Source: JAGQYH01 sp041393015 (lineage in GTDB: Bacteria > Bacteroidota > Bacteroidia > Chitinophagales > JADIYW01). From it: DNA of 64,000 nt. A program made the translations under genes and the position numbers. Below are positions 1 to 8,433 of the stretch, piece by piece. Position 1 is the stretch's first letter. Each line of letters begins with the position of its first letter. The stretch spans positions 372,001 through 436,000 of the forward strand of contig JAWKKV010000002.1 of assembly GCA_041393015.1 (NCBI GenBank). Direction: 5' to 3'. The notes under the pieces are model-generated. The model was given only the letters and a program-made list of their open reading frames with translations, was not told the origin of the DNA and made no database searches.

Positions 1-2250
1 GCCTGGATTTCTTTAGGTCGTGTTAGTTTTTTATTGCATGCTGTCACCGTCATTGGTATTGCAGCTTTGCTGTTAATGATGATCAAATTCCATTTCTTTG
101 AATTTAAATACGTTTGGAAGCACAGTAGTCAGGCATTACCCATGAAATACCTTTTTGCCAGTTTCTGGGAAGGGCAAGAAGGAAGCACACTGCTTTGGAT
201 GTTTTGGCATGTAATTCTAGGGGTTATCCTCATTTTTAGTTCCAAGCAATGGGAAGCACCAGTAATGATAAGTATGGCATTAGTACAAGCCTTGTTGGCT
301 AGTATGCTATTGGGTATTTATGTTTTTGGATATAAGTTTGGTAGCAATCCATTTGAATTGTTGAGAGATTCTATGAATCTGCCTATCTTTAAAATGAATC
401 CTAATTTTGTGCCGGAAGATGGCTCGGGTTTAAATCCATTGTTACAAAACTATTGGATGACCATCCATCCACCAACGCTATTTCTAGGTTATGCATTATG
501 TACCGTTCCATTTGCTTATGCATTAGCATCGTTGATGACTCGTTCTTATACGGATTGGGTAAAACCGGTTACACCATGGGTGCTAGCGGCAAGTTTAGTT
601 TTAGGTGTAGGTATTTTAATGGGAGGCGCATGGGCTTACGAAGCTTTAAGTTTTGGTGGCTTTTGGGCTTGGGATCCAGTTGAAAATGCCTCTTTGGTGC
701 CTTGGTTGATGATGATTGCCGGCTTACATACGTTATTGGCTTACAAACATTCTAAGTATTCTTTGCGAGCTACATATATCATGTTTTTTACAAGCTTTTT
801 ATTGGTACTCTATTCGTCTTACTTAACAAAAAGTGGTGTATTAGGCGATAGTAGTGTGCATAGCTTTACAGATGAAGGTATGTCGGCACAATTGAGGTTA
901 ATGATTTTTGTATTCATTATTCCTTGTATTGGTTTTCTTATTGCTCGTTCAAAAGAGATGCCTGGAAAAAAGGAAGAAGAAGATGGTAGCTCAAGAGAAT
1001 TTTGGCTGTTTATTGGAAGTATCATATTTGTGATCTCTACCATTTATATCACTTTAATGACTTCCGTACCAGTTGTTAACAAAATTTTTGGTAGCAACTT
1101 TGCCATTGGTGCAGACATCAATAAAATCTATAATGACAAGATTATTTGGGTAGGTATCATTTTAGGATTTTTATTAGCTATTGGGCAATATTTTAACTAT
1201 AAAAAAACCAGTACAGAACGATGGCTAAAGCCGTTATTGATTCCAGTAATCCTGTCGATTGCGCTTTCTATTTGGATAATTGTTGCCTATAAGTTTTATC
1301 GTTTAGATTATTTATTATGGACAGTAACTAGTGTTTTTGCAGTGGTTGCCAATGCGTATTATATATTTTTCAAATTAAAAGGGAAATTAATCTCTTATGG
1401 CGGTTCGTTATCTCATATTGGTTTTGCCTTAATGATGATTGGTATCTTGATTTCGCAAGGTAGACAACAAGTGGTGTCGTACAATCAGTTTGCCATTGAT
1501 TATGGAGATGGATTCTCAGATCAAGAAAAGGCAGAGAATATTTTGCTTTACATCAATGAGTCTTCTACTATGAATGGCTATAGAATTACCTATATTGGCG
1601 ATTCATTAAGCAGTACATCTACTTTTTATAAGGTGAAGTATGAACCGTTAGATGGTAAAGGCAAGCCATTTGTTTTAACACCTAATGTTCAGATTGACAA
1701 GAATATGGGAAATGTGGCGAATCCTTCTACCCGTAGAACATTGACCTCAGATCTTTATACACATATTACTAGTGCTCCCATTAATGAAGCCGGTAGAGTG
1801 CCAGATTCGGTTGTTGTGGATGAATTCATTATAAAAGTAGGAGATACCACTCAACTATCTAGAAGTGCCATGATTTTGGATGCTATCAATCCAAGAGCGA
1901 ATGTTGAAGGCATAGAATTAATGGAAGGAGATTTAGCGGTTGGGGCAAAAATTCAATACCATACTTTAGATACAATCTTTCAAATTGAGCCGATTTATCT
2001 TATTCAAGATAGAATTGCAAGAGCAATACCTATTACTATTAAAGAAAAAGATATCACATTTGCATTTACAAAGATTTTACCGGAAACAGGTGAAATTGAA
2101 ATGACAGTAACTCAAAAATATCCTCGATTCATTATTATGAAAGCTATTCAGTTCCCTATGATCAATATACTTTGGTTGGGAGCCTTAACGATGGCTTTTG
2201 GTATTGGATTGAGTATTGTAAAGTCTAAGCTTAGTAAGTCGTCTTTGTAA
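1..2250 (+). CDS. Cytochrome c haem lyase, CcmF/CcsA type (5' end outside window)
   Basis: Polytopic inner-membrane protein that presents haem to apocytochrome c at the periplasmic face. The reading frame is open from base 1 with no stop, so the gene starts upstream of the window; the TTG at position 34 is not a credible start. The haem-handling WWD-type motif WAWDPVENASLVPWL lies at about visible residues 221-235, preceded and followed by many membrane helices. A long soluble, presumably periplasmic, stretch (about residues 490-715) precedes a final helix, as in CcmF proteins. Flanking histidines suitable for haem ligation are present (for example in TIHPPTLFLGY). Family membership is confident; whether it should be named ccmF or ccsA cannot be settled without the N-terminus and neighbours. 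Confidence 0.9.
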   Translation, partial: AWISLGRVSFLLHAVTVIGIAALLLMMIKFHFFEFKYVWKHSSQALPMKYLFASFWEGQEGSTLLWMFWHVILGVILIFSSKQWEAPVMISMALVQALLASMLLGIYVFGYKFGSNPFELLRDSMNLPIFKMNPNFVPEDGSGLNPLLQNYWMTIHPPTLFLGYALCTVPFAYALASLMTRSYTDWVKPVTPWVLAASLVLGVGILMGGAWAYEALSFGGFWAWDPVENASLVPWLMMIAGLHTLLAYKHSKYSLRATYIMFFTSFLLVLYSSYLTKSGVLGDSSVHSFTDEGMSAQLRLMIFVFIIPCIGFLIARSKEMPGKKEEEDGSSREFWLFIGSIIFVISTIYITLMTSVPVVNKIFGSNFAIGADINKIYNDKIIWVGIILGFLLAIGQYFNYKKTSTERWLKPLLIPVILSIALSIWIIVAYKFYRLDYLLWTVTSVFAVVANAYYIFFKLKGKLISYGGSLSHIGFALMMIGILISQGRQQVVSYNQFAIDYGDGFSDQEKAENILLYINESSTMNGYRITYIGDSLSSTSTFYKVKYEPLDGKGKPFVLTPNVQIDKNMGNVANPSTRRTLTSDLYTHITSAPINEAGRVPDSVVVDEFIIKVGDTTQLSRSAMILDAINPRANVEGIELMEGDLAVGAKIQYHTLDTIFQIEPIYLIQDRIARAIPITIKEKDITFAFTKILPETGEIEMTVTQKYPRFIIMKAIQFPMINILWLGALTMAFGIGLSIVKSKLSKSSL

Positions 2251-2403
2251 GAAGAGAAAACCTCATTTCTAATTACCCTTTTCATTGGCCTCATCAATCT
2301 ACTGATAGATTTCAATCATATTTGTCCATGTGAATTGACTTTCTTGACTGCCAAATAAAATGACATCCCGTCTGTTTAATTTTTATTTTAAAATCTCTGT
2401 TGG

Positions 2404-2423
2404 CGCGAGCTTATAGCTCGTGA
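2404..2423. repeat. Short palindromic hairpin in an intergenic gap (REP-like)
   Basis: CGAGCT-TAT-AGCTCG forms a perfect six-base stem with a three-base loop, in a GC-richer patch inside the AT-rich 2251-2513 gap. It has no T-tract, so it is not an obvious terminator. It could be a single copy of a dispersed palindromic repeat. Nothing else was recognised in the gap. Confidence 0.4.
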
Positions 2424-2513
2424 CCTTGTAATTTATAGCTGTTATTTTTGAATCTAGTTATACTACTAATAATATCTAATCTAAATTTCTAGGCATAATA
2501 TTTAGTTTTAAAC

Positions 2514-2822
2514 TTGATTGACCTAAAAGAGAATCAAATAATGGAATTAGAAAATTTTTATAAAGGAGATGAAGATTGGAGAAATCGAGTTACTGTTGAT
2601 TCCAAACTTTGGACTAATTCTGTTAGCCAAATTGAATTACTTGAAAAACTAGATAATCATCTAGATATAGCTATAGTCGTTAACGGGAAATTGGGTGATA
2701 GTTCATTATCATGGATTGATGGAGAAATTCCAGCACTTGAAAATTTAAAGCCTGTTGATTGCCTTCAATCAGAAAGCTTTATGAAGAGATTAAAAGTATG
2801 TCTATCAAGAATGCATCAATAA
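2514..2822 (+). CDS. Small protein with possible MbcA/ParS (DUF2384)-like C-terminus
   Basis: 102 residues from a TTG at 2514; an ATG at 2541 gives a 93-residue protein and is equally plausible. There is no signal peptide or membrane segment. The C-terminal half (a W-hydrophobic pair, then PALENLKPVDCLQSES and a helix ending CLSRM) resembles the toxin-binding end of MbcA/ParS-type antitoxins, where a W-L turn is followed by P-x-L-x-G/N-x-x-P-x-D-x-L and a final amphipathic helix. That is a pattern match by eye only. No RES-domain toxin or helix-turn-helix region is seen beside it, so an antitoxin role is unproven. It is followed by a bidirectional terminator. Confidence 0.5.
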   Translation: MIDLKENQIMELENFYKGDEDWRNRVTVDSKLWTNSVSQIELLEKLDNHLDIAIVVNGKLGDSSLSWIDGEIPALENLKPVDCLQSESFMKRLKVCLSRMHQ

Positions 2823-2883
2823 ATCTAATTGCTAATGAACTTTTCGTTTTAATTGTAATGGTAAATAACATAAGTATATAATA

Positions 2884-2920
2884 AAAAAAGCGCATCGCCG
2901 GTGTGGCAGATGCGCTTTTT
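2884..2920. terminator. Bidirectional intrinsic terminator
   Basis: AAAAAGCGCATC and GATGCGCTTTTT form a perfect 12-base stem around a 12-base loop, with A and T runs at the ends so it can work in both directions. It separates the convergent small gene ending at 2822 and the fasciclin gene ending at 2955. Confidence 0.9.
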
Positions 2921-2954
2921 CGTAAGGAGTAAATTTATACTTACAGAGTAGGGG

Positions 2955-3908
2955 TTATGGTAATAAAACTTGATCTACTGCGTGTACCACACCATTTGTT
3001 CCTTGTACATCAGTGATGATAATATTTACATTTGTGGCATTCGAACCTGTTACAATCTGCGCTCCAGTTGATAAGTCAATTTCAAAAGTGCTTCCACCTA
3101 AAGTCGTTACCACTTGACCATCGGTTAAGGTTCCCGCTAAAACATTTGCATTATTTACTACGTGATACTTTAAAACAGCATCTAAAGTTGGCTCAGGAAT
3201 ATCTGCTAAGGTTGTCCAATCATTATTGGAATCTAGTAACGCTTGAAAAGCTGTGTTCGTTGGTGCAAATACTGTGAAAGGACCAGTTCCTGAAAGTACA
3301 CTTACAAAGTCTGTAGTATTTCCAGTTCTTGTTAAAGCCGCTACCAAAGAAGTGAAATTAGAATTGTTCAAAGCGATATCTACAACAGTTGGTGGCAATA
3401 AAGCCTTGTTAATTTTGTGAATAACACCATTGGTTGCCATAATATCTGCTGTTGTAACAGTCGTTGAACCATTTAGAACAACACCACTTGTAATGTCTAC
3501 ATAAATGTCAGCTTTTGTGCCTGCAGCTCCATCACTTAAAGAAGGAACATAATCAGTTGATAAGTCAGTTGATTTTACTGAACCGCTTACTACATGGTAC
3601 AATAATACAGCTGTTAAAGTAGCATCATCAATATCATCTAAGGAATTCCATCCAAAATTATTATTATCTAATAAATCTTGGAATGCGGCATTGGTTGGAG
3701 CAAAAACGGTGAAAGGTCCAGTAGCGTTTAAATCATCTACTAAGCCTGCTCTTGTTAAAGCAGCTACTAATGTGCTTAATTCAGGATCTCCAACAGCTGT
3801 TGTTGTAATATTACTCATGGTAGTAATGTTATCATCATCGTCACATGATTGAAATAAAAATGTAGATGAGATTAAAGCGATAAATAAGAATTTTGTTAAG
3901 TACTTCAT
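2955..3908 (-). CDS. Lipoprotein with two fasciclin (FAS1) domains
   Basis: A 317-residue exported lipoprotein. The N-terminus is a signal peptide ending in the lipobox LFQSC, followed by a run of aspartates. Two FAS1 repeats follow, at about residues 34-172 and 175-317. Each has the typical G-P-F-T-V-F-A-P-T-N-x-A-F-Q motif and a later H-V-V and I-x-x-x-x-x-T-N-G-V-(I/V)-H block. FAS1 domains mediate adhesion between cells or to matrix; in Bacteroidota such lipoproteins are thought to sit on the outer membrane. The aspartates after the cysteine may favour surface export, although the exact export signal varies between groups. The gene is monocistronic, with a terminator downstream and inverted repeats upstream. 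Confidence 0.92.
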   Translation of the reverse strand: MKYLTKFLFIALISSTFLFQSCDDDDNITTMSNITTTAVGDPELSTLVAALTRAGLVDDLNATGPFTVFAPTNAAFQDLLDNNNFGWNSLDDIDDATLTAVLLYHVVSGSVKSTDLSTDYVPSLSDGAAGTKADIYVDITSGVVLNGSTTVTTADIMATNGVIHKINKALLPPTVVDIALNNSNFTSLVAALTRTGNTTDFVSVLSGTGPFTVFAPTNTAFQALLDSNNDWTTLADIPEPTLDAVLKYHVVNNANVLAGTLTDGQVVTTLGGSTFEIDLSTGAQIVTGSNATNVNIIITDVQGTNGVVHAVDQVLLP

Positions 3909-3978
3909 TGTTTTTAATTTTTTCGTGATTAATAAAGACTTGAACAGCTAATTCTTTATTTTGTTTAATGAAAAAACT

Positions 3979-4038
3979 AAAATGTTAAACAATAAGGTAT
4001 TTTAACATTTTGAAGAATGAACAAAATGACTGTTCATT
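3979..4038. promoter_or_regulatory. Two adjacent perfect inverted repeats between mnmA and the fasciclin gene
   Basis: AAAATGTTAAA at 3979-3989 pairs with TTTAACATTTT at 4001-4011. Next to it AATGAACA at 4016-4023 pairs with TGTTCATT at 4031-4038. They lie downstream of mnmA and upstream of the fasciclin gene, both on the minus strand. On the minus strand the first hairpin is followed by AGTTTTTT, which would make an acceptable mnmA terminator. The second may be an operator. The assignment is inference. Confidence 0.5.
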
Positions 4039-4096
4039 TTTCATTTGGAAGGAATAAAAAAGAGAAAATGGCTGAAGTACTTAAAATTAGGAGATA

Positions 4097-5299
4097 TCAA
4101 TTAATAACACCACTGCCAATCAACTCTCCATTTTGATACCATGCAGCAAACTGACCTTTGGCAATGCCTCTTTGAAAATTCTTGAAAATAATATATAATC
4201 CATTTTCTTTTTGAATTAGTAGTGCCTCCTCTAACGGTTGTCTATACCGAATTCTTAATTGATAACTCGCCGTTTGGCCTGCTTCAAGCCTTAAATCTTC
4301 ACGAATCCAATGAATATCTTCCGTTGGAATAAATAAAGCAGGTCGATATAAGCCGGGATGTTCATCACTATGACCAACATAAACAGAATTTGTTTTTGTA
4401 TCGGTATGTATCACAAATAATGGTTTCTCAAATCCACCAATTCCTAAACCTTTACGTTGTCCAATAGTATAAAAATGCGCTCCATTATGATCTCCAATGA
4501 TTTTCCCATCGGATTCAGAAAATTCATAAGAACGACTTAGTAAAGCTAAATCTGCTGATGGATCGTTATAATATGGATTAATAAGATCCTTTTGGAAATC
4601 TTTGAATTGGCTATTGTCCTCAATCAATATAACATGACCTTTTTTAGGAGACAATTTTTGCTGTAAAAAATCAGGCAGTCTTACTTTGCCTACAAAACAC
4701 AAGCCTTGTGAATCTTTTTTATCGGCGGTCGCTAAACCAATTTCTTCAGCAATAACTCTTACCTCCGGTTTTGTTAAGGCGCCAATAGGAAACAAGGCCT
4801 TAGCTAATTGTTCTTGATTAACTTGACATAAAAAGTAACTTTGATCTTTGTTGCCATCTTTTCCGGCTAATAATTGATAGACTTTATTCCCATTCTCATC
4901 TATCATCTCACTTTTTTGACAATAATGTCCTGTAGTCACAAAATCAGCACCTAACTCCAATGCTTTTTCTAAAAAGACATCAAACTTGATTTCTCTATTG
5001 CACAATACATCAGGATTAGGAGTTCTGCCTGCTTCATACTCGGCAAACATATAATCTACGATACGTTCTTTGTATTCTGCGCTTAGATCTATTGTTTGAA
5101 ATGGAATTCCTAATTGTTGAGCTACAATAAGTGCATCGTTGCTGTCTTCCACCCATGGACACTCATCGCTTATGGTAACGCTTTCATCGTGCCAGTTTTT
5201 CATAAACAGACCAAATACTTCATGTCCGGCTTGTTTCATTAGATAAGCCGCTACACTTGAGTCTACACCTCCCGACATGCCAACTACAACTTTTGCCAT
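4097..5299 (-). CDS. mnmA: tRNA-specific 2-thiouridylase MnmA
   Basis: Cytosolic ATP-dependent enzyme that puts sulfur on C2 of the wobble uridine of tRNA-Lys, -Glu and -Gln. The PP-loop SGGVDSSVA is at residues 9-17. Both catalytic cysteines are visible: C100 in PNPDVLCN and C201 in DSQGLCFVG, which form and resolve the persulfide. The tRNA-contact region GQRKGLGIGG and the C-terminal beta-barrel are also present. At 400 residues it is slightly longer than many MnmA proteins. A TAATTTTG -7 box on the minus strand ends only a few bases before the ATG, so the transcript may be leaderless. The neighbours are unrelated. Confidence 0.97.
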   Translation of the reverse strand: MAKVVVGMSGGVDSSVAAYLMKQAGHEVFGLFMKNWHDESVTISDECPWVEDSNDALIVAQQLGIPFQTIDLSAEYKERIVDYMFAEYEAGRTPNPDVLCNREIKFDVFLEKALELGADFVTTGHYCQKSEMIDENGNKVYQLLAGKDGNKDQSYFLCQVNQEQLAKALFPIGALTKPEVRVIAEEIGLATADKKDSQGLCFVGKVRLPDFLQQKLSPKKGHVILIEDNSQFKDFQKDLINPYYNDPSADLALLSRSYEFSESDGKIIGDHNGAHFYTIGQRKGLGIGGFEKPLFVIHTDTKTNSVYVGHSDEHPGLYRPALFIPTEDIHWIREDLRLEAGQTASYQLRIRYRQPLEEALLIQKENGLYIIFKNFQRGIAKGQFAAWYQNGELIGSGVIN

Positions 5300-5303
5300 A
5301 ATT

Positions 5304-5311
5304 CAAAATTA
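5304..5311 (-). promoter_or_regulatory. Candidate -7 box for mnmA
   Basis: TAATTTTG on the minus strand matches the Bacteroidota consensus TAnnTTTG. Only four bases separate it from the ATG at 5299, which would place transcription start at or near the start codon. No convincing -33 TTTG is seen. Confidence 0.45.
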
Positions 5312-5464
5312 CGTTGGAAACGATAAATAAGTTCTATTTACAGTATTTCTTATTTTTGAATTAATATCCAATGGAAGCATAAAATCCTACTTACCTAACA
5401 GTGAAGTATTAAATTATTAGAATGACAATAATAACTTTCCCATTAATAAGTTATTTTTGACACC

Positions 5465-6820
5465 ATGATTTTAGCATCAGCACAAGTATTTAGTTCTTAT
5501 CATTTTATAATGGGATTATCCATTATCGTGATTCTATCTTACTTTTTTAATCTTATCGCTCATAAGTTTAATATTCCTAGTGTTATTCTTTTAATTGCCT
5601 TAGGCATCACTATTAAAATGGGGTTGGAGCGTTTTGGTATGTCAATGCCGGAACAATACCAATTTATATTTTTAGAAGTAATGGGCGTTATTGGTTTGAT
5701 AATGATCGTGTTAGAAGCTGCGCTTGATTTGAAACTTCAAAAAGAAAAGAAGTGGTTGCTCATCAAATCTTTTTTAGTCGCCTTAATCGTTTTTATAATT
5801 TCTTCTGCTGGTATAGCTTATCTATTTAAGTTTATGTTGTCTATGCCATTCCAAATTGGATTGGTGTACGCCATTCCATTATCTATTATGAGTAGTGCTA
5901 TTATTATTCCTTCTGTAGCCAATTTAACGCAAGCCAAAAAGGAGTTTATGATCTATGAATCTACCTTCTCCGATATATTAGGCATTATGGCATTTTACGT
6001 GCTTTTAGGAGGAATTAAGTCAGGTGCCGCCGGAGCAAGTTCATGGACAATTGTGCAAGAGCAAACTTTATCTACCTTACTTACAGCTGTAATTTCATTG
6101 ATATTTAGCTATTTGATGGTGATTCTATTCCAAAATATAAAGGGACATGGAAAACTAGTGTTAATGGTTTGTATTCTAACTTTTCTATATGCATTAGGCA
6201 AGATTAATCATCTTTCACCATTATTGTTAATCTTGATGTTTGGATTGATTTTGAACAATAAAGAAGTGTTTTTTAGAGGTCCTTTAACTCGTTTTAATAA
6301 AGATAACGATGGCTTAGCTCATGTTTTATTGGATGAATTTAAAGTGGTTACTATAGAAGCATCTTTCTTTATCAGAACCGTATTTTTTGTTTTGTTTGGG
6401 ATGTCCATTCAACTCAATACGCTTTCTGATCCAATGGTTTTAGCCATTACAGGAATGGTATTGGCTATTTTATATATTGTAAGATATCTAAACTTAAGAG
6501 TGTTTGCGAAAACATCTATTTTTCCTGAATTATATATTGCTCCGAGAGGATTGATTACGATTCTTTTATTTTATGCAATTCCAAAAGAGTTGCAATTCGA
6601 AGATTTTAATTCAGGAATTTTACTATTAACGATAATAAGTACTAGTTTAATAATGATGCTTTCTTTGATGTTAGCAGGAAGAGGAAATGATATGGATGAC
6701 GTGGAAGATGCATTATATGAAAGCGTAAATGCTACAGATGCTATGATTGTTCAATCGCCTCCAACTTCTACAGTGGCTTCTAGTGCGCCCGTTTCTCCAA
6801 CTAATGACAATATAGAGTAA
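5465..6820 (+). CDS. Cation/proton antiporter (CPA family) membrane protein
   Basis: A 451-residue polytopic membrane protein of the Na+/H+ exchanger type, with about 11-13 hydrophobic helices. It would exchange protons for Na+ or K+ across the inner membrane. Family-like features are an N-terminal NLIAHKFNIPSVILLIALGI segment, a helix with an acidic LEAALDLKL end, and the ESTFSDILGI segment where CPA proteins carry an ND or D motif. The last 45 residues are a hydrophilic tail rich in D, T, S and P, without a recognisable TrkA domain. The stop codon directly abuts the ATG of miaE, so the two are probably co-transcribed. Ion specificity cannot be read from the sequence. Confidence 0.85.
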   Translation: MILASAQVFSSYHFIMGLSIIVILSYFFNLIAHKFNIPSVILLIALGITIKMGLERFGMSMPEQYQFIFLEVMGVIGLIMIVLEAALDLKLQKEKKWLLIKSFLVALIVFIISSAGIAYLFKFMLSMPFQIGLVYAIPLSIMSSAIIIPSVANLTQAKKEFMIYESTFSDILGIMAFYVLLGGIKSGAAGASSWTIVQEQTLSTLLTAVISLIFSYLMVILFQNIKGHGKLVLMVCILTFLYALGKINHLSPLLLILMFGLILNNKEVFFRGPLTRFNKDNDGLAHVLLDEFKVVTIEASFFIRTVFFVLFGMSIQLNTLSDPMVLAITGMVLAILYIVRYLNLRVFAKTSIFPELYIAPRGLITILLFYAIPKELQFEDFNSGILLLTIISTSLIMMLSLMLAGRGNDMDDVEDALYESVNATDAMIVQSPPTSTVASSAPVSPTNDNIE

Positions 6821-7414
6821 ATGAATGTTAGTGTATTAGGCTTACGATTACCAACTGACCCAAGATGGGTAAATCTTACTGAAATTAGTTTACAAGCGAT
6901 TTTGACAGACCATGCTTATTGTGAGCAAAAAGCTACTTCAACTTGTATTTCGTTGATTCAGCAGTTTCCGCATAGAACTTATTTAGTAGAGCAAGTTATG
7001 CCGGTTGTGGCAGAAGAATGGAGCCATTTTAGAATGGTAGTGGCAGAATTAAAAAAAAGAAATCTAAAACTTGGCCGACAAAGAAAGGACGAATACGTTA
7101 TAAGATTGATGGAATTTGTTCAAAAAGGTGGCAATGAAGAAGGTCGATTAATAGACAAACTTTTATTCTCAGCTTTGATAGAAGCGAGAAGTTGCGAACG
7201 TTTTAGATTGTTGTCTGAGAATATTTCAGAGCTAGAACTAAGAGAATTCTATCGAAACTTGATGATTGCAGAAGCTGGCCATTACAAGCTGTTTCTAAAC
7301 ATTGCTAAACATTATTCTACAGAAGAGAAAGTTTTAAAAAGGTGGCGGGAATATTTAGATTATGAAGCCGGAATAATGGCTGAATTAGAAGTAAGAGGCG
7401 ATCGGATTCATTGA
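6821..7414 (+). CDS. miaE: tRNA-(ms2io6A)-hydroxylase MiaE
   Basis: A non-haem di-iron oxygenase that hydroxylates the isopentenyl group of 2-methylthio-N6-isopentenyladenosine at tRNA position 37. The ferritin-like four-helix fold is indicated by iron ligands in the expected order: E in HAYCEQKA, E-x-x-H in AEEWSHF, E in LIEARSCERF and E-x-x-H in IAEAGHY. The 197-residue length is normal for the family. The ATG follows the antiporter stop codon with no gap, so it depends on translational coupling or a shared transcript. With mnmA and queG, it is one of three tRNA-modification genes in the first 18 kb. Confidence 0.93.
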   Translation: MNVSVLGLRLPTDPRWVNLTEISLQAILTDHAYCEQKATSTCISLIQQFPHRTYLVEQVMPVVAEEWSHFRMVVAELKKRNLKLGRQRKDEYVIRLMEFVQKGGNEEGRLIDKLLFSALIEARSCERFRLLSENISELELREFYRNLMIAEAGHYKLFLNIAKHYSTEEKVLKRWREYLDYEAGIMAELEVRGDRIH

Positions 7415-7415
7415 A

Positions 7416-7508
7416 AAGTTACGAGTGCCTAAAATTACGAGTTACAAATTTGTAAGATGGACAACTGCTCTTGATGGATAAAAAACCACTTTAGTCACTT
7501 GTAACTCG
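7416..7508. repeat. Intergenic inverted/dispersed repeat element
   Basis: AAGTTACGAGTGCCTAAA at 7416-7433 is partly mirrored by TTAGTCACTTGTAACTCG at 7491-7508. The same 18-base phrase recurs at 29884-29901 and a shorter reverse form occurs at 51989-51999, all between genes. It is probably a small dispersed intergenic repeat. Confidence 0.45.
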
Positions 7509-7526
7509 AAACTTGAAATTGAAAAA

Positions 7527-8432
7527 ATGACAGAATTATCAGATATAAAGGCGTATTTTATTGGATTACAAAATAGCATTTGCAAAGCTTTAGAGGAAGT
7601 GGACGGAAAAGCGAAGTTTCTAAGTGATGAATGGCGTAGGGCAGATGGTGGCGGTGGAGATACCAGAGTGATTCAAGATGGTGCTGTTTTTGAAAAAGGA
7701 GGTGTTAATTTCTCGCATGTTCATGGTAAATTACCGGAAGTAATAAAAAGCGAAACTAGAAATGCCAATTACTTTCACGCTACTGGAGTGTCCATAGTAA
7801 TACATCCTCATAATCCTTTTGTGCCGATCATTCACATGAATGTTCGATATTTTGAAATGTCGGAAGAAGAAAATGGACCGATATCGGATGCATGGTTTGG
7901 CGGTGGAATTGATTTAACACCGGCATACGTTATAGAAGAAGATGGTGTGTTTTTCCATCAAGCGATGAAAGAGGCTTGTGATATGCACGATACAGCTTAT
8001 CATCCAAAATTTAAAAAATGGTGCGACGACTATTTCTACATTCAGCATAGAAAAGAAATGCGAGGCATTGGAGGAATTTTCTTCGATCATTTAAGACCAA
8101 ATGATAATAAAACGAAAGCCGATCTCTTTGCATTTGTTCAATCTGTAGGGAACTCATTTGCGCCGACTTATTGCGAAATTGTCAATAGGAATAAAGCCAA
8201 AACGTATAGCGATTCAAACAAAGAATGGCAGTTTATCAGAAGAGGTAGATATGCGGAGTTTAATTTGGTTTATGATAGAGGAACATCTTTTGGATTAAAA
8301 ACAAACGGCAGAATCGAATCAATTTTGATGTCGCTGCCTCCACAAGCCAATTGGTTGTACAATCATCAACCAGCGAAGGATTCAGATGAAGCTAAGGCTT
8401 TAGCACTCTTTCAGCCCAAAGAATGGGTGTAA
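7527..8432 (+). CDS. hemF: Oxygen-dependent coproporphyrinogen III oxidase HemF
   Basis: Cytosolic enzyme that oxidatively decarboxylates two propionates of coproporphyrinogen III to give protoporphyrinogen IX in haem synthesis. At 301 residues it has the normal HemF length. Conserved blocks seen are GGGGDTRVI, FHATGVSIVIHP, the WFGGGIDLTPAY signature, and the C-terminal RRGRYAEFNLVYDRGTSFGL block followed by ILMSLPP. The short spacing in RHKEMRGIGGIFFDHL also fits. Use of HemF implies growth with oxygen. It lies 112 bases after miaE with a repeat element in between and converges on the radical SAM gene, whose end is one base away. Confidence 0.97.
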   Translation: MTELSDIKAYFIGLQNSICKALEEVDGKAKFLSDEWRRADGGGGDTRVIQDGAVFEKGGVNFSHVHGKLPEVIKSETRNANYFHATGVSIVIHPHNPFVPIIHMNVRYFEMSEEENGPISDAWFGGGIDLTPAYVIEEDGVFFHQAMKEACDMHDTAYHPKFKKWCDDYFYIQHRKEMRGIGGIFFDHLRPNDNKTKADLFAFVQSVGNSFAPTYCEIVNRNKAKTYSDSNKEWQFIRRGRYAEFNLVYDRGTSFGLKTNGRIESILMSLPPQANWLYNHQPAKDSDEAKALALFQPKEWV

Positions 8433-8433
8433 G

